Assembly: GCA_021107975.1 (NCBI GenBank)
Contig: JAIORT010000309.1
Coordinates: 1-9,346, forward strand
Direction of reading: 5' to 3'
DNA length: 9,346 nt
Origin: Bacteroidales bacterium
GTDB taxonomy: Bacteria > Bacteroidota > Bacteroidia > Bacteroidales > JAADJA01
The notes below the pieces were generated by a model, which saw only the letters and a list, made by a program, of their open reading frames with translations, searched no databases and was not told the DNA's origin. Both the position numbers and the translations under genes were made by a program. Of this stretch, positions 1 through 8,400 are shown piece after piece. Each line of letters opens with the position of its first letter. Positions within the stretch are counted from its first letter, which is position 1.

Positions 1-1242
1 CCATTTTACATAGCAAGGCGATATCTTATCTCAAAAAAGTCGCATAATATTATCAATATTATTTCCGGGATTTCTGTGGCAGGAGTTACTATGGGAACAC
101 TGGCGTTAATTGTTGTACTGAGTGTTTTTAATGGCTTCGAAGATTTGGTTAAATCGCTTTTCAATACGTTTAATCCCGATTTAATAATAACCGTAAAAGA
201 GGGAAAAACATTTAATGCTGACCAAATTCCACGTGAAAAAATCAAACAGATTCCGGGAATAATAAGTTACACCGAAGTGGTTGAAGAAAATGCACTACTA
301 AAGTACAAAACAGAGCAATATATAGTTACTATAAAAGGTGTCAGTGAAGATTATTTATATATGAACCCTTTGGATACAATGATTGTTGACGGCGAATTCT
401 TAACTAAACAAGGAAATATTAATTATGCCATAATGGGTTATTTGGTTGCTTATCATTTGGGTATTAACCTGAATGATTTTACAACACCTGTTAATGTTTT
501 TGTTCCGCGCAGAACAAAAAAAAGATTAACCGATATCGAACATTCATTTAACTCCGGGCAATTGATACCTTCGGCTGTTTTTTCAGTGCAGCAGGAGATA
601 GATTCAAAATATATAATTGTTCCGATTGAGTTTGCAAGACAACTGTTAGAATATAACAATGAAGTTACCGCAATAGAATTAAGGTTACAAACAGATGCCG
701 ATATTAAGGCAGTGCAGGAAAGAGTCAGAGAAATTGTTGGTGAGCGGTTTGCCGTTAAAAACAGGTTACAGCAGCAAGAGCTTCTTTATAAAATAATGAA
801 ATCGGAGAAATGGGCAATATTTTTCATCCTTACTTTTATACTAATAATTGCTACCTTTAATGTTGTCGGCTCACTTTCGATGCTGATCCTGGATAAAAAG
901 AAAGATATAGCCATTCTTTTCAGTATGGGAGCTTCTGCAAAACTGATAAAGAGAATATTTCTTATTGAAGGATTATTAATCTCTATTACCGGAGCAATTG
1001 CTGGATTAATAATTGGTTATATCCTCTGTGCGATTCAAATTAAATTCGGATTGATTAAATTAGGAGGCGACGCCAGCTCTTTTATAATTCCTTATTATCC
1101 GGTTGAGATGAAAATGCTTGATTTTATTGCCGTTTTTGTAACTGTATTTCTAATTGGTCTTGCTTCTGCATGGTACCCCGTAAAACAGATTTCACGTAAA
1201 TATCTGCACAAGCGTGTTTCTGACTTTACAAAAAATCAATAA
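1..1242 (+). CDS. lolE: LolC/LolE-family lipoprotein-releasing ABC transporter permease (5' end cut by window)
   Basis: This is an inner-membrane permease of the FtsX/MacB superfamily, most like LolE/LolC, which with an ATPase (LolD) extracts lipoproteins from the inner membrane for delivery to LolA. The frame is open from base 1: the codons before the GTG at 76 read PFYIARRYLISKKSHNIINI, the typical family N-terminus, so only a few residues are probably missing. Of 413 codons visible, a first membrane segment lies at about codons 20-42 (VAGVTMGTLALIVVLSVFNG), followed by a large periplasmic MacB-like domain to about 268. Three FtsX-type helices follow at about 271-297, 322-347 and 372-393, ending in a basic tail. 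No LolD-like ATPase lies in the window. The next gene starts 225 bases downstream behind its own promoter candidate, so co-transcription with the proteases is unlikely. Membership of the family is firm; LolE versus LolC or another FtsX-type exporter is less certain. Confidence 0.87.
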   Translation, partial: PFYIARRYLISKKSHNIINIISGISVAGVTMGTLALIVVLSVFNGFEDLVKSLFNTFNPDLIITVKEGKTFNADQIPREKIKQIPGIISYTEVVEENALLKYKTEQYIVTIKGVSEDYLYMNPLDTMIVDGEFLTKQGNINYAIMGYLVAYHLGINLNDFTTPVNVFVPRRTKKRLTDIEHSFNSGQLIPSAVFSVQQEIDSKYIIVPIEFARQLLEYNNEVTAIELRLQTDADIKAVQERVREIVGERFAVKNRLQQQELLYKIMKSEKWAIFFILTFILIIATFNVVGSLSMLILDKKKDIAILFSMGASAKLIKRIFLIEGLLISITGAIAGLIIGYILCAIQIKFGLIKLGGDASSFIIPYYPVEMKMLDFIAVFVTVFLIGLASAWYPVKQISRKYLHKRVSDFTKNQ

Positions 1243-1285
1243 ATCGGTTTACTGTTTCCATTGCCCAAACCCAAATCATCAAATT

Positions 1286-1313
1286 TGCCGACTACCGACT
1301 GCCACCTGCCGAC
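1286..1313. repeat. Degenerate heptamer tandem repeat (TGCCGAC, about 4 units)
   Basis: Four consecutive 7-base units can be read: TGCCGAC, TACCGAC, TGCCACC and TGCCGAC, followed by TG. The units differ from the consensus by at most one base. The block is a GC-rich island inside an otherwise AT-rich intergenic region between the permease stop and the first protease gene. It does not form an inverted repeat with itself. It resembles the short tandemly repeated heptamers seen in intergenic regions of some bacterial genomes, but its function is unknown. Confidence 0.6.
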
Positions 1314-1364
1314 TGAAAATTTTCTTTGATAATTATGTATCACATCAGGCAACCTTTTTCAAAG

Positions 1365-1372
1365 TACATTTG
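1365..1372 (+). promoter_or_regulatory. Candidate Bacteroidota -7 promoter element (TACATTTG) for the first protease gene
   Basis: TACATTTG matches the TAnnTTTG -7 consensus used by the primary sigma factor of Bacteroidota in full. Transcription from it would start near 1377-1380 and give a leader of about 90 bases before the ATG at 1468. No convincing TTTG/TTG -33 box is present at the expected 19-21 base spacing, so the match is one-sided. An imperfect dyad (TGATA, 6 bases, TATCA at 1327-1342) lies just upstream. In the leader, GATAAG (1385-1390) and CTTATC (1409-1414) could pair across an 18-base loop, which is weak. The rest of the 1243-1467 gap shows no gene and no clear terminator for the permease. 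Confidence 0.4.
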
Positions 1373-1467
1373 TCTTTCGATTGCGATAAGGTTTTTACAT
1401 TTTAATTGCTTATCCTGATTAGCTTTAAGTAAAAAAAATCAATTTATTAATTAGTAAAAAAACAAAA

Positions 1468-4400
1468 ATGATGAAGACTATTTTATTTGGAAAAATCCAG
1501 GTATTATCAATTCTATTTGCTTTGATTACCGGATTTGTTTTTGGCGGAAACATAGTAGTAAACAATAATGTTTCTACAAAGATCAATGTTACTGAAAATT
1601 CATATACGTTGATTAACCTGAATAGTACTGTTTCCGATATTAAATTTTTAAAGGTTGAAACCAATGAAGGGTTTTTTACACTTTTCAACATTAATAATTA
1701 TGGTTACAGTGTAATGGAAGGCGATCCCAAGCTTCCGGTTCTAAAGAAACTCATTGAAGTGCCTGTAAATGCAACTTTTGAAATTAGTGTAAATGCACAG
1801 AATTACAAGGAATTCAATCTGATTGATTATGGCATTGAGAATTACATTATGCCCGCACAGCCACCGCTTTCTAAAAGCATTGACAATCCTGAAGACGTTG
1901 AATTTATTTATAATCAGGCAACTTACCAGATAGATGATTATTTTGGTCAGGAACTAATTAAAGTTGTGGATCTTGGTATTATGAGGGGAGTAAGACTGGC
2001 AAGAGTTGAAATAGCTCCTGTTCTGTATAATCCCGTTCAAAACAAGATAAAAGTATTTGACAATATTAATGTAAAGATAAATTTTAAAGGTGGTAATGTT
2101 CAGGCTACAATCCAGGAGAAGGAAAATATGTTCTCTCCTTACTTTGAAGGAATATACGGCAAGTTAATGAATTACAAACCAATTGATATAAAAGAGCTTA
2201 TTACCGACGAGCCTGTAACTTATATTATTGTTGCTGATCCGATGTTTGAATCTGCGCTTCAACCTTTTATTGAATGGAAAACCAAAAAAGGATTTTATGT
2301 TGTTGAAGCTTATACTGATGATCCGAATGTTGGAACCACAACAACTTCAATAAAGAATTATTTAGAGGATTTTTACGATAATCCTCCCACAGGTTATAAT
2401 GCACAAAGCTTTATACTTTTTGTTGGTGATGTAGCGCAAATTCCTGCTTTTAACAGCGGTGGACATGTTACCGACCTTTATTACTGTACTTATGACGGTA
2501 GCGGTGATATATATCCCGAATGTTATTACGGACGATTTTCAGCCAACAATTTAACACAACTACAACCACAAATTGATAAAACTCTTGAATATGAGCAATA
2601 TCTTTTCCCCGATCCTACTTTCCTCGACGAAGTAGTGATGATAGCAGGTGCTGATGCCTCTCATGCCTTAACCTGGGGAAATGGTCAGATAAATTACGGT
2701 ACAACTTATTACTTTAATGCAGCCCACGGTATATATTCACATACTTATTTACAGCCTGAACCCGGTGGTGGAAATTACTCTCAGAACATCAGACAAAATA
2801 TAAGCGACGGAGTAGCTTATGCTAATTATACTGCCCACTGTAGTCCGTCAGGCTGGGGTGATCCAAACTTTACAACCAGCCATATTCCGGCATTAACAAA
2901 TGCACATAAGTATCCCTTAATGGTAGGTAACTGCTGTTCTTCCTCAGCATTTAGCGGTGATTGTTTTGCCGAGGAAATTTTAAGAGCAGTTGATAAAGGG
3001 GCTTTAGGATATATTGGAGGTTCTGCCAGTACTTACTGGGATGAAGATTACTGGTGGGGTGTTGGTTATGAATCTATTTCAGCCAATCCGGTTTATAATC
3101 CTGCCAATCTTGGCGCTTATGACCGTACATTCCATGATAATGGAGAAATCCTGGATGAGTGGTATGTAACACAAGGACAAATGTCTCCGGCAGGGAACCT
3201 TGCAGTTACACAATCCGGATCAGGTATGGAAACATATTACTGGGAAATTTATTGCCTGATGGGTGATCCGTCGTTAATGATTTATTTCTCCCAACCTCCT
3301 GATGCAACTGCAAATTACCAGGGATTAATGGTATTGGGCGTTGCAACATTTACGGTTAATACCGATCCTTATGCTTATGTGGCAATTACTAAAGACGGAG
3401 TATTACATGGTTGTGCTATTGCTGATGACACAGGTTTGGCAGAAGTAGATATGTTCAACCCTATTACTGTTCCGGGTACGGCTGATGTTGTAATTACAGG
3501 ACAGAATCTCAAACCTTTCATCGGTACGGTTAATGTTGCTTCACCTAACGGTCCTTACGTATTGTTTTATGAGCTTCAGATTGACGATAGTAATGGAAAC
3601 AACGACGGTATTGTTGACTTCGGCGAAAACATCCTCCTTAATATAACCCTTGAGAACATGGGTAACCAAACAGGAACAAACCTGGTAGCTACAATCTCAA
3701 CAACCGATACTAATCTGATAATTAATAACGCTACACATAACTGGCCTGATATTGCTGCCGGAGCAACTTCATTGCAAACAGGAGCTTTTGAATTTACGGT
3801 TAATGATGTTATTCCCGACCAGCATATAGTCCAGTTCGATCTTGAAGTAACAGATGGTACTGAAACATGGAATTCAATATTTAGTATTACTTTGAATGCT
3901 CCCGTTTTATCAATTGGTAATTATTATATTGATGATAGTTATGGAAATAACAACGGCAGATTAGATCCCGGCGAAGTTGCCGATATTGTAATACCAAATA
4001 CAAACGAAGGAGGAAGCGATGCTTTAAATACTATTGCATCAGCTATTTCGGGCAGCTACTTAATTACTCTTAACAATACTTCTTTTGATCTTGAAACTCT
4101 TGCATCAGGAGAAACTAAAAACGCAGTATTTAATATTACTGTTGATGCAGCAGCTCAAATTGGCGATGTCGTATATATGGATTATGATATTGAATCAACT
4201 CCTTATTCTGCAAACACACTACTGGTTCTGAATATAGGTTTAATAGTCGAAGACTTTGAATCGGGTAACTTTGAATCTTATGACTGGGAATTCAGCGGAA
4301 ATGCCAACTGGGTAATTGATGATAATAATGCATACGAAGGTACTTACTGCGCTCAATCCGGTGATATTGGTGATAATCAAACTTCAGGACTCTTTATTTC

Positions 4401-5397
4401 TATTAATGTTACTGCTGATGATCAGATTTCGTTTTTCAGGAAAGTTTCTTCAGAAGAAGGATGGGATTATCTCAGATTTTATATTGACGGAGTACAAAAA
4501 GGCGAATGGTCAGGCGAAGAAGGATGGGAAGAATTTTCATACCCTGTTACAGCAGGCGAACATACCTTTAAATGGGAATATACAAAAGATTGGTATGAAT
4601 CAAATGGAAGCGATTGCGGCTGGATAGACTATATTGTATTTCCACCGTTTGCAGGAACATTCCCGCTTGGTGTTGTAGTATCAGCAAATCCGGAAGAGAT
4701 TTGTGAAGGAGAAAGTTCACAGTTGAATGCTTTTGCTATGGGCGGTACAGGTAATTACACTTATGAATGGCAACCTGAAACAGGATTGAATAATCCGAAT
4801 ATTTCAAATCCGGTTGCTACCCCTGATGAAACAACAACTTATAATGTAATTGTTGATGATGGTGAAAATACCGTAACTGATAATGTAACTGTTGTTGTAA
4901 ATCCTGTGCCTGAAACACCGACAATTGTACAACAGGGTAATTCACTCGTTTCAAGTGCTGTAGATGGTAACCAATGGTATAATTCTTTCGGACTTATCCC
5001 CGGAGCTATACAACAAATTTATATACCTGACACTACTGATGATTATTATGTTATTATTACTAATGAGTTCACATGTGAATCCGAGCCGTCAAATACAATA
5101 CATTTTGTTTATACAGGTATGATTGAAATAGCAGACGGAAATGAAGTGAATATTTATCCAAACCCGTTTTCCTCTCAATTCACTTTGGATTACTCTCTCA
5201 AATCAGTATCAACTGTTAAGATTAGTATTTTTAATACTTTCGGACAGCAAATACATGTAATTGAAGAACAAACCGGTAAAGCTGCCGGAAATCACAGAGT
5301 AAGATTTGATGCCGGTAATCTCGACCCGGGAGTATATTATTGTAAAATTGAAACCGAAGATTATTCAATAGTTAAAAGGATAATTCATTCAAAATAA
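1468..5397 (+). CDS. Secreted Kgp-type (Lys-gingipain-like) C25 cysteine protease with T9SS sorting domain
   Basis: A 1309-residue extracellular endopeptidase of family C25. A signal peptide covers about residues 1-26. A C25 propeptide follows (about 28-240; DPKLPVLKKLIEVP and MRGVRLARVEIAPVLYNP are typical). The catalytic domain spans about 250-608. His457 lies in NYTAHCS and nucleophile Cys490 in GNCCSSS, exactly 33 residues apart as in gingipains; Asp396 (MIAGAD) is a plausible third member. YW.EDYWW carries Asp527, aligned with Kgp Asp516, which sets Lys specificity. A Kgp-like Ig domain (about 610-692; YVAITKDGVLHG) is followed by two repeats with calcium-loop-like motifs (709-720, 825-836), a jelly-roll/MAM-like domain (about 926-1062), PKD/Ig-like domains (about 1068-1216) and a type A T9SS domain (1227-1309, NIYPNPF to KRIIHSK). 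ATG at 1468 was chosen; ATG 1471 is equally possible. The leader is A-rich with no Shine-Dalgarno. Odd feature: Cys458 replaces the Gly normally following the catalytic His. Family and secretion route are firm; Lys specificity is inferred. Confidence 0.93.
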   Translation: MMKTILFGKIQVLSILFALITGFVFGGNIVVNNNVSTKINVTENSYTLINLNSTVSDIKFLKVETNEGFFTLFNINNYGYSVMEGDPKLPVLKKLIEVPVNATFEISVNAQNYKEFNLIDYGIENYIMPAQPPLSKSIDNPEDVEFIYNQATYQIDDYFGQELIKVVDLGIMRGVRLARVEIAPVLYNPVQNKIKVFDNINVKINFKGGNVQATIQEKENMFSPYFEGIYGKLMNYKPIDIKELITDEPVTYIIVADPMFESALQPFIEWKTKKGFYVVEAYTDDPNVGTTTTSIKNYLEDFYDNPPTGYNAQSFILFVGDVAQIPAFNSGGHVTDLYYCTYDGSGDIYPECYYGRFSANNLTQLQPQIDKTLEYEQYLFPDPTFLDEVVMIAGADASHALTWGNGQINYGTTYYFNAAHGIYSHTYLQPEPGGGNYSQNIRQNISDGVAYANYTAHCSPSGWGDPNFTTSHIPALTNAHKYPLMVGNCCSSSAFSGDCFAEEILRAVDKGALGYIGGSASTYWDEDYWWGVGYESISANPVYNPANLGAYDRTFHDNGEILDEWYVTQGQMSPAGNLAVTQSGSGMETYYWEIYCLMGDPSLMIYFSQPPDATANYQGLMVLGVATFTVNTDPYAYVAITKDGVLHGCAIADDTGLAEVDMFNPITVPGTADVVITGQNLKPFIGTVNVASPNGPYVLFYELQIDDSNGNNDGIVDFGENILLNITLENMGNQTGTNLVATISTTDTNLIINNATHNWPDIAAGATSLQTGAFEFTVNDVIPDQHIVQFDLEVTDGTETWNSIFSITLNAPVLSIGNYYIDDSYGNNNGRLDPGEVADIVIPNTNEGGSDALNTIASAISGSYLITLNNTSFDLETLASGETKNAVFNITVDAAAQIGDVVYMDYDIESTPYSANTLLVLNIGLIVEDFESGNFESYDWEFSGNANWVIDDNNAYEGTYCAQSGDIGDNQTSGLFISINVTADDQISFFRKVSSEEGWDYLRFYIDGVQKGEWSGEEGWEEFSYPVTAGEHTFKWEYTKDWYESNGSDCGWIDYIVFPPFAGTFPLGVVVSANPEEICEGESSQLNAFAMGGTGNYTYEWQPETGLNNPNISNPVATPDETTTYNVIVDDGENTVTDNVTVVVNPVPETPTIVQQGNSLVSSAVDGNQWYNSFGLIPGAIQQIYIPDTTDDYYVIITNEFTCESEPSNTIHFVYTGMIEIADGNEVNIYPNPFSSQFTLDYSLKSVSTVKISIFNTFGQQIHVIEEQTGKAAGNHRVRFDAGNLDPGVYYCKIETEDYSIVKRIIHSK
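3559..4230 (+). repeat. Two tandem beta-sandwich (CARDB/Ig-like) repeats with EF-hand-like loops, first protease
   Basis: Residues about 698-921 of the first protease form two units about 116 residues apart. Each begins with a strand leading into an Asn/Asp-rich loop: IDDSNGNNDGIVDFGE (residues 705-720) and IDDSYGNNNGRLDPGE (821-836). Each continues with alternating strands typical of CARDB-like sandwich domains (for example LNITLENMGNQTGTNLVATI). The same module occurs in the downstream protease. It is likely a stalk or spacer between the catalytic part and the C-terminal accessory domains. Confidence 0.7.
5146..5394 (+). other. T9SS type A C-terminal sorting domain, first protease
   Basis: The last 83 residues (1227-1309) carry the diagnostic order VNIYPNPF, a central FNTFGQ strand, NLDPGVYYCKIE and a terminal basic KRIIHSK. 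In the T9SS this domain directs cargo through the outer membrane and is removed by the PorU sortase on the surface, often with attachment to anionic lipopolysaccharide. The secretion machinery itself is not in the window. Confidence 0.92.
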
Positions 5398-5414
5398 TAA
5401 TTAAAATATAAAAT

Positions 5415-5451
5415 TAATAAATTCCCCGGCATAAGTTGGGGAATTTAGTTT
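5415..5451 (+). terminator. Strong hairpin between the two protease genes (terminator or attenuator)
   Basis: TAAATTCCCC (5418-5427) and GGGGAATTTA (5438-5447) form a perfect 10-bp inverted repeat. Pairing can extend inward by two G-U pairs and one C-G pair to an ATAA tetraloop, giving a 13-bp stem. It begins about 20 bases after the double stop (TAA TAA, 5395-5400) of the first protease. The downstream tract is only TTTAGTTT, so it is weaker than a textbook Rho-independent terminator. It may allow partial read-through to the second protease or protect a processed 3' end. Confidence 0.6.
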
Positions 5452-5476
5452 AAACAAACTTATAAAACACAAACTA

Positions 5477-8400
5477 ATGAAAAAAATAGTATTTGCAATT
5501 GTATTAATGCTTGGCGTTACAGGATTATTTGCCGGAAACGGATATGATGTTTCATTTAATCAACCGGCAAATGATGTATATGAATTAAATTTTAATCTCG
5601 ATAATTATGAGATTTCACAGGTAACCATCAACGGAGTTACCTATTCTGATATCCTTTTTGATGGAAGTGTATTTACTCAATTGAAAGGTTTTGCTCAATT
5701 ACCATTTATCAATGCTTCCGTTAAATTATCTGCAGATAAAAATGTAACTTTAAAGGTGATTGAGGGAGAATATGTGGAATATTCCCTTGAGTTTCCTATG
5801 TTACCTTCAAGAGGTGTTATATATCGTGACCAGGATCCTTCAACCATTCCTTACGAAATCAGCCCAAGCTCTTTCAGAGATGAATGGTATCCGCAGAATT
5901 TGGCAAATAACACTTCACCGTTTATTATTAAAGATTTAAGGGGTACAACGGTTTATGTTTATCCGTTCAGGTATAATGCTGTCAGGAATGTGTTACGTGT
6001 TTATCAAACGGTTACGGTTCAGCTTATCGAGAATGAAACACCTGCCGTTAATCCATTGGAAAAAGAACCTACAACAATTCTCAGGGAAATGAATGGTGTT
6101 TACAAATCTTTATTTGTGAATTATGAACAAACAAAAGACGACCTGACTATTGGTGAATATGGTGATATCTTTGTAATTTGCACCAACCGTGATGAAACAG
6201 CAATTCAACCTTACATTGATTGGAAAAAAGAAAAAGGGTATAATGTAACCAAAGAGGTTGTTGCTGCCGGAACTAATGTTAAAACTAATGTTCAGAATGC
6301 TTATAATGCAAATAACGATCTTCTCTATATCCAGTTAATAGGTGACTGGGCTGATATTAAGTGTGACATGCTAGGCGGAGAATTTCCTATGGACCCACAA
6401 CTTGGCTGTGTTGTTGGTAGTGATGACTATCCCGATATTTGTGTTGGAAGGATTTCAGCTAACTCTCCTACTGATGTTACCGTACAAGTTGATAAGATCA
6501 TAAATTATGAAAAGAATCCTGAAATAGGAGGAGCATGGTATAATGTTGCAACAGGTATAGCATCAAGTCAAGGTCCCGGCGATGATGGTGAAAAAGATTA
6601 TGAACATCTTGATGTAATCTGGAATGATAAGTTAGATCCGTTTACGTATGATTCATACAATCCTATTTATGACCCAAGTGCTAATATTACAATGGTAAAT
6701 AATGCAGTTAACGGAGGTACAAGTATAATAAATTATTGTGGACATGGGTCTCCGACATCATGGGGTACAACCGGTTTCAGCAACAGCGATGTAGCAGCTT
6801 TAACTAATGGAGATATGTTACCATGGATAGTATCTGTTGCTTGTAATAATGGCGATTTTCATACCGGAACATGTTTTGCTGAAGCATGGGCAAGAAAAAA
6901 TGGCGGGGGCGCTATTATGTTCCTGGGAGCAACCATCAGCCAGCCTTGGGACCCGCCAATGAGAGGACAGGATTACTTTATGGATGTTTTTATTGGTGGT
7001 TATGATTATTCCGCACATCCGGGACAGAATGGAATCAACACCACAGAACAGCGTACCACTCTCGGAGCTATTATCTTCAACGGGCTTGTTCTTATGACAA
7101 CCGAAGCAGGTTCGTCAAGCGACTGGAAAACTGCCAAAACATGGACTATGTTTGGTGATCCTTCTACCCAACCGCGTTCTGATGTTCCGGGTACAATATC
7201 TTTATCCTATGAAACAGTTATGGCAGGAATACCATTCGCTACAATTGTTAGTGGACCTGATGGACCTTTTGAAGGTGCAATGGTATGTCTCTCTATGAAT
7301 GATGAATATTTTTCAGGAGTTACCGATGCTACCGGAAGTGTTACTATTGATCATACTTTAACTCCGGGTACTGCAAAAATGGTTGTAACCGGCTTTAACC
7401 TGGAAACAATTTACCAGGATGTTACTGTTGCATCATCAAACCAGGCTTGGATAGTAGTGGAAAATTACGAAGTAGATGATTCAAACGGAAATAACAACGG
7501 ACAGGCTGACTACGCCGAGTCAGTTTTACTGAATGTTTCCGCCGAAAATGCCGGATCGCTTCCTGCTGTTGGTGTTGATGCTACTTTGAACACAACAGAC
7601 CAATACATCACTATTACCGATAACTTATTTGCTTATGGCGATATTGGAGCAGGACAAATTGTTAACGGAGATGGCGCTTTTGCAATTGATGTTGCTCAGG
7701 ATGCCCCGGATGGTCATAGTGCAATATTTGAAGTGGAATTTACCGATGGAAACAAAGACTCATGGACAAGCACAATAATTATTACTTTACATGCTCCTGT
7801 TATGGAATTGGGCGATTATACAATATCTGATCCGACAGGAAATAATAATAATAAAATTGATCCTGGCGAAACGGTTGATATAACTATCCAAATTCTCAAT
7901 AATGGTTCATCGTCTGCTTATAATGTAGTTGGCAATCTTACATGTTCCGACCCGTATATTACAATTATTCAGGGAACCCAAAATTATGGTGATATTAATG
8001 GTAGTGGTTCACAACAGCAAATATTTACCGTTTCTGCTGATATTAATACACCGGCAGGGCATACTGTTACTTTTGAGCTTGCTATATCTGCTGACCTAAG
8101 TATCTCTGCATCCGGTTCGTTCTTAGAGGTTGTCGGACAAATCCCGGTTCTGATTTTAGATTTGGATGAGAATCATAATTCAGGAACAATTATGCAACAA
8201 GCTATAGCAAATAACGACATTGTTGCTGAATATGTAACATCCTTTCCTCCTGATTTAAACCTGTATTCATCTATATTTCTTTGCCTCGGTATTTATTCAA
8301 GCAATCATACATTAACTTCCGATGAAGGACAAACGCTTGCCAATTACCTGAATGATGGCGGCAACCTTTATATGGAAGGTGGCGATACATGGTGCTATGA

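Noticed and set aside
76..1242. Permease starting at the GTG at base 76
   Set aside because: The frame is open from base 1 and the upstream codons encode the conserved family N-terminus, so the gene is cut by the window edge rather than starting at 76.
1214..1405. 63-codon + strand reading frame across the intergenic gap
   Set aside because: It overlaps the permease end, runs through the heptamer repeat and promoter candidate, and its product (Cys/His-rich, no recognisable pattern) looks non-coding.
4316..4627. 103-codon alternative + frame inside the first protease
   Set aside because: It lies within the jelly-roll domain coding sequence and the translation is low-complexity with no recognisable features.
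4243..4650. Gingipain cleaved-adhesin domain in the first protease
   Set aside because: The DFESGNF start is reminiscent, but the rest (aromatic-rich strands, EGTYCAQSG, DYLRFYIDG) reads more like a MAM/jelly-roll module; the adhesin assignment is not supported.
5448..5455. GTTTAAAC palindrome as a regulatory or recombination site
   Set aside because: An 8-base AT-rich palindrome is expected by chance here; it is only noted as part of the hairpin neighbourhood.
5461..5468. TATAAAAC as a promoter for the second protease
   Set aside because: It lacks the TTTG half of the Bacteroidota -7 element and lies only 9 bases before the start codon.
6818..7018. Minus-strand reading frame inside the second protease (others at 6-245, 453-659, 1425-1691 and 8312-8587)
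   Set aside because: All lie antisense to conserved coding sequence or across a leader, are short, and have no recognisable domain; they are shadows.
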